Under the pieces are notes generated by a model. The model was not told where the DNA came from. It did not search any database and saw only the letters and a program-made list of their open reading frames with translations. A program made the translations under genes and the position numbers. Of a stretch of 7,611 bases of DNA, positions 5,268 through 7,611 are shown in pieces. Source of the stretch: JBCCTJ01 sp039198585 (lineage in GTDB: Bacteria; Bacteroidota; Bacteroidia; Cytophagales; Amoebophilaceae); assembly GCA_039198585.1 (NCBI GenBank), contig JBCCTJ010000038.1:1-7611 (forward strand). The letters are read 5' to 3'. The stretch's first letter is position 1. Each line of letters begins with the position of its first letter.

Positions 5268-7611
5268 TTATGCACCATTCTGTTGCAATAATAGATCAAT
5301 AAACTGCTTGTTTTCCGATTCCTGAGCTACTTGAAGAGCGCTTTTATGACCGATAAGATCAGGCTTATTTAATAGGCTCACATCTACTTTTTGTACTAAA
5401 CCTTGCAAGATAGCGAATGCTTGTTCAAAGTCATTAAGGTAATCATTGCTCTTAGCTTTTTGAATTGTATATAGCACAGCTTCTTTCAAGCTTCCCTCGT
5501 CTACTTTTAGCTCCCTTCTCTTGAGTAGTTCATCAACCAGCTCCTTTTTATGTGACTCAACAGCTACTTGAAGAGCGCTTTTATCATCGATAAGATCAGG
5601 CTTATTTAATAGACTCACATCTACTTTTTGTACTAAAACTTGCAAGATAGCCAATGCTTCTTTAAAGTGATTAAAGAAATTATCGCTATTAGCTTCTTTA
5701 ATTGTACATAGTACAGCTTCTTTCAAGCTTCCCTCGTCTACCTTTAGCTCCCTTCTCTTGAGTAGTTCATCAACCAGCTGTTTTTTACTTGACTCAACAG
5801 CTACTTGAAGAGCACTTTTATCATCGATAAGATCAGGCTTATTTAAGAGCCTCACATCTACTTTTTGTACTAAAACTTGCAAGATAGTCAATCGTTGGTC
5901 AAAGTCAGGAAAGAAAGTGGAGTCAGTAGCTAAACATAGCACAGCTTCTTTCAAGCTTCCCTCATCTACTTTTAGCTCCCTTCTCTTGAGTAGTTCATCA
6001 ACCAGCTCCTCTTTACGGAACTTAATAGCTACTTCAAGAACGCTTTTATTATATACTGCAGTTTTATTATTGAGTTGCTCTTCAGAGAGTTGAGGAATGA
6101 TACCGATGATAAAAGTGACTAGATCATCTATTTCCCATTTCTTATTTGTATCGTCCAATGCATCATATAGTTGATGCATTGCTACTAAAAACAAACCTTT
6201 CTTCCCATCAAATTCTTCATGATTAACTATCTCTTTCTGATCAGCTATTGCTAGTCTAGGAATCATACATGTTAACTCCTTCCAGGTGACTACATGTTTC
6301 CCGTCTTCAGTTATGTTAAATATCTCTATGAATGCAGTTTTTTGGATGATAAAATCCTCTCTTGTACATGATTCCTCAATTAAGCTTTTTTTTGTCGAGT
6401 CATGAAGCTTGTTACTCGCAACAGCATAATGAATCAAACTTTTCTGATCCATGAAGTTGGGTTCATTCAGAACTGAGGGAGATGCTTGAGCTATGATATG
6501 ATCTATTATTAAGAGACTGGCCCGTATGGCATCCACATCACGACGTTGTGATGATCGGAGACTGTATAACCCTGCCACCCTTGAAGACTGCTGCAGGATA
6601 CGTAGAGCAAGTGTGAATTCATGGTTTTCGGCAATTAGTATAATGTCTTGTTTTCGTACAGGTAGGAATTTAAGCAGCACCTTGACAATAGGTAAGCTAC
6701 TATCAGTTATAGCTTTTGATAAGGCAACATATCCTACATTGACCTGCTTGAGAGTTTCCCCATCCAGCTTGGAAGTAACCATTTCTAATATATCATAAAC
6801 AGGTGCTTCATATGTGGCATGATTCTGTAAGGTATGATTATATTCTTTATGGTACTGCCATACTACATCTATAGCCTTGAAAAAGTCACTTTCATTCACT
6901 TGGATAGTCTCCTGTTCCAAAAGCAACTTGACCAAGTCTACTTCTCCCCTCTTAATGGCTGTCTGTAGTGCACTTAGTTCACTTGAAGGCAATGGTTGAT
7001 TTAAAATCGTGGAACTTACCTTTTGTAAAATCAGGTTGACAATTCTTAGGTTTACCGAACTATCACTTGTTGGATTAACAGCTTGATCAAAAGCTTCTGT
7101 CCATACTTCTACACCATCTTTTTTCAAAAGAATTTCAAGAAGGAGCGTATTTTGTTCATAAACCGCTTGAAGCAACAAATTACCTACATAGCCTAGACCT
7201 TTGTTCTCTGGAAGATTCAAAATTTCAACAGAGATCTGATTAACTATTTTTTCAAAATACCGCCAATCGCTACTAGTAATGTCTAGGAATGATCGAGAAT
7301 TATCTTGTCTAAATTCAACTAAATTCAATGCATCTTCCAAGAGCTTTTTCTGCTCCTCTATAGTCATACTGGGTATACTATCACAGTCAAAAGATTGGTT
7401 AGGAGAAGGTGGTGAGTTCGTTGACCTATATGGGCCATTAGGATTGGTTACTAAACTAAGCAGTTCGCTTTCACCAGCTCTCTCATTAGCACTATCTGTA
7501 AGAACGGCATTGCTTCTATCATTGACTTTTTGAGTATTACTGCCTATAGCGATGTCATTTGTGCTTGCACGGGGCTCAGGGTCATCATAGCTTCCTAAGT
7601 GCTGACCGCTA
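5268..7611 (-). CDS. Large ankyrin-like repeat protein, 5' end beyond right edge
   Basis: A hydrophilic, helix-rich repeat protein of at least 780 residues, 699 of them after the ATG at 7367. That ATG is probably internal: the frame has no stop from 7368 to the window edge and no in-frame ATG there. The extra 81 residues are polar and rich in S, N, P and D (e.g. TNSPPSPNQSFD), like a linker after a signal sequence. Numbering from the ATG, degenerate ankyrin-like helix pairs appear at about 60-300 (e.g. SALQTAIKRGEVDLVKLLL, 132-150), a non-repeat region lies at about 320-440, and a near-identical 79-residue tandem array covers about 440-690. Each unit holds two ankyrin-like pairs, one around KSALQVAVES and one around SLKEAVL. 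No enzymatic, F-box or U-box motif was seen. Ankyrin-like arrays bind proteins, and in amoeba or arthropod symbionts such proteins are suspected host-interaction effectors; that role is inference here. Confidence 0.85.
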   Translation of the reverse strand, partial: SGQHLGSYDDPEPRASTNDIAIGSNTQKVNDRSNAVLTDSANERAGESELLSLVTNPNGPYRSTNSPPSPNQSFDCDSIPSMTIEEQKKLLEDALNLVEFRQDNSRSFLDITSSDWRYFEKIVNQISVEILNLPENKGLGYVGNLLLQAVYEQNTLLLEILLKKDGVEVWTEAFDQAVNPTSDSSVNLRIVNLILQKVSSTILNQPLPSSELSALQTAIKRGEVDLVKLLLEQETIQVNESDFFKAIDVVWQYHKEYNHTLQNHATYEAPVYDILEMVTSKLDGETLKQVNVGYVALSKAITDSSLPIVKVLLKFLPVRKQDIILIAENHEFTLALRILQQSSRVAGLYSLRSSQRRDVDAIRASLLIIDHIIAQASPSVLNEPNFMDQKSLIHYAVASNKLHDSTKKSLIEESCTREDFIIQKTAFIEIFNITEDGKHVVTWKELTCMIPRLAIADQKEIVNHEEFDGKKGLFLVAMHQLYDALDDTNKKWEIDDLVTFIIGIIPQLSEEQLNNKTAVYNKSVLEVAIKFRKEELVDELLKRRELKVDEGSLKEAVLCLATDSTFFPDFDQRLTILQVLVQKVDVRLLNKPDLIDDKSALQVAVESSKKQLVDELLKRRELKVDEGSLKEAVLCTIKEANSDNFFNHFKEALAILQVLVQKVDVSLLNKPDLIDDKSALQVAVESHKKELVDELLKRRELKVDEGSLKEAVLYTIQKAKSNDYLNDFEQAFAILQGLVQKVDVSLLNKPDLIGHKSALQVAQESENKQFIDLLLQQNGA
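5326..6048 (-). repeat. In-frame 237-bp tandem repeats inside the ankyrin-like gene
   Basis: The element around plus-strand GCTACTTGAAGAGCG recurs at 5326, 5563, 5800 and, less well preserved, 6028. The element AAGATCAGGCTTATTTAA recurs at 5355, 5592 and 5829. The period is 237 bases (79 codons); the last interval is 228 because one variable segment is three codons shorter. In the protein, a 23-residue block starting LVDELLKRRE is identical at 455-477, 531-553 and 610-632. A second conserved block (LVQKVDV...ALQVA) lies at 499-526, 578-605 and 657-684. The segments between them (478-498, 554-577 and 633-656) differ strongly. The DNA similarity of the cores points to recent duplication. Confidence 0.93.

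Noticed and set aside
5326..6048. CRISPR-like regular spacing
   Set aside because: The repeats are in-frame protein-coding units of 237 bases with long conserved cores, not short repeats separated by unique spacers.
6526..6798. Plus-strand open frame inside the repeat gene
   Set aside because: It lies entirely opposite a well-supported coding frame; its composition reflects the complementary strand and no motif is recognisable.
7279..7533. Plus-strand 84-codon frame near the right edge
   Set aside because: It overlaps the minus-strand frame of the repeat protein that stays open to the edge; the leucine/serine-rich translation is the expected complement of that sequence.

Overview
The window is AT-rich and carries a Bacteroidota-type housekeeping gene (polA, with the typical N-terminal DAMALIYRAHFAL-like sequence). 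It also holds a decayed insertion sequence and a very long ankyrin-like repeat protein, and its genes lack obvious Shine-Dalgarno sequences. Near-matches to the Bacteroidota -7 promoter consensus TAnnTTTG sit in front of genes. This mix suggests an intracellular Bacteroidota symbiont, for example a relative of Candidatus Amoebophilus or Cardinium. That assignment is inferred from content only; no 16S or other marker is present.

Layout from left to right. (1) At 1-257 (minus) lies the N-terminal part of an exported or membrane-anchored protein that runs off the left edge; its start is uncertain. (2) At 371-850 (minus) is the C-terminal remnant of an IS256/Mutator-type transposase, broken by an in-frame TAG and missing its front half. 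(3) A short spacer with two small palindromes separates it from the end of polA. (4) At 952-3714 (minus) is a complete DNA polymerase I with intact 5'-nuclease, proofreading exonuclease and polymerase active sites. (5) At 3715-3846 is a divergent intergenic region with two promoter-like -7 elements pointing toward each other. (6) At 3847-4869 (plus) is an NAD(P)H-dependent flavin/[2Fe-2S] reductase of the PaaE type, with no oxygenase neighbours. (7) At 4870-5267 is about 400 bases of apparently non-coding DNA between convergent genes. (8) From 5268 through the right edge (minus) is an ankyrin-like repeat protein. Its reading frame stays open to the last base, so the ATG at 7367 is probably not its start. 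Its C-terminal third contains a 237-bp (79-codon) tandem repeat in which identical core blocks alternate with highly variable segments.

The genes do not form a pathway. polA and the reductase are divergently transcribed housekeeping or metabolic genes. The repeat protein is the accessory element and the best candidate for host interaction. No RNA gene, CRISPR array, origin or complete mobile element was seen.
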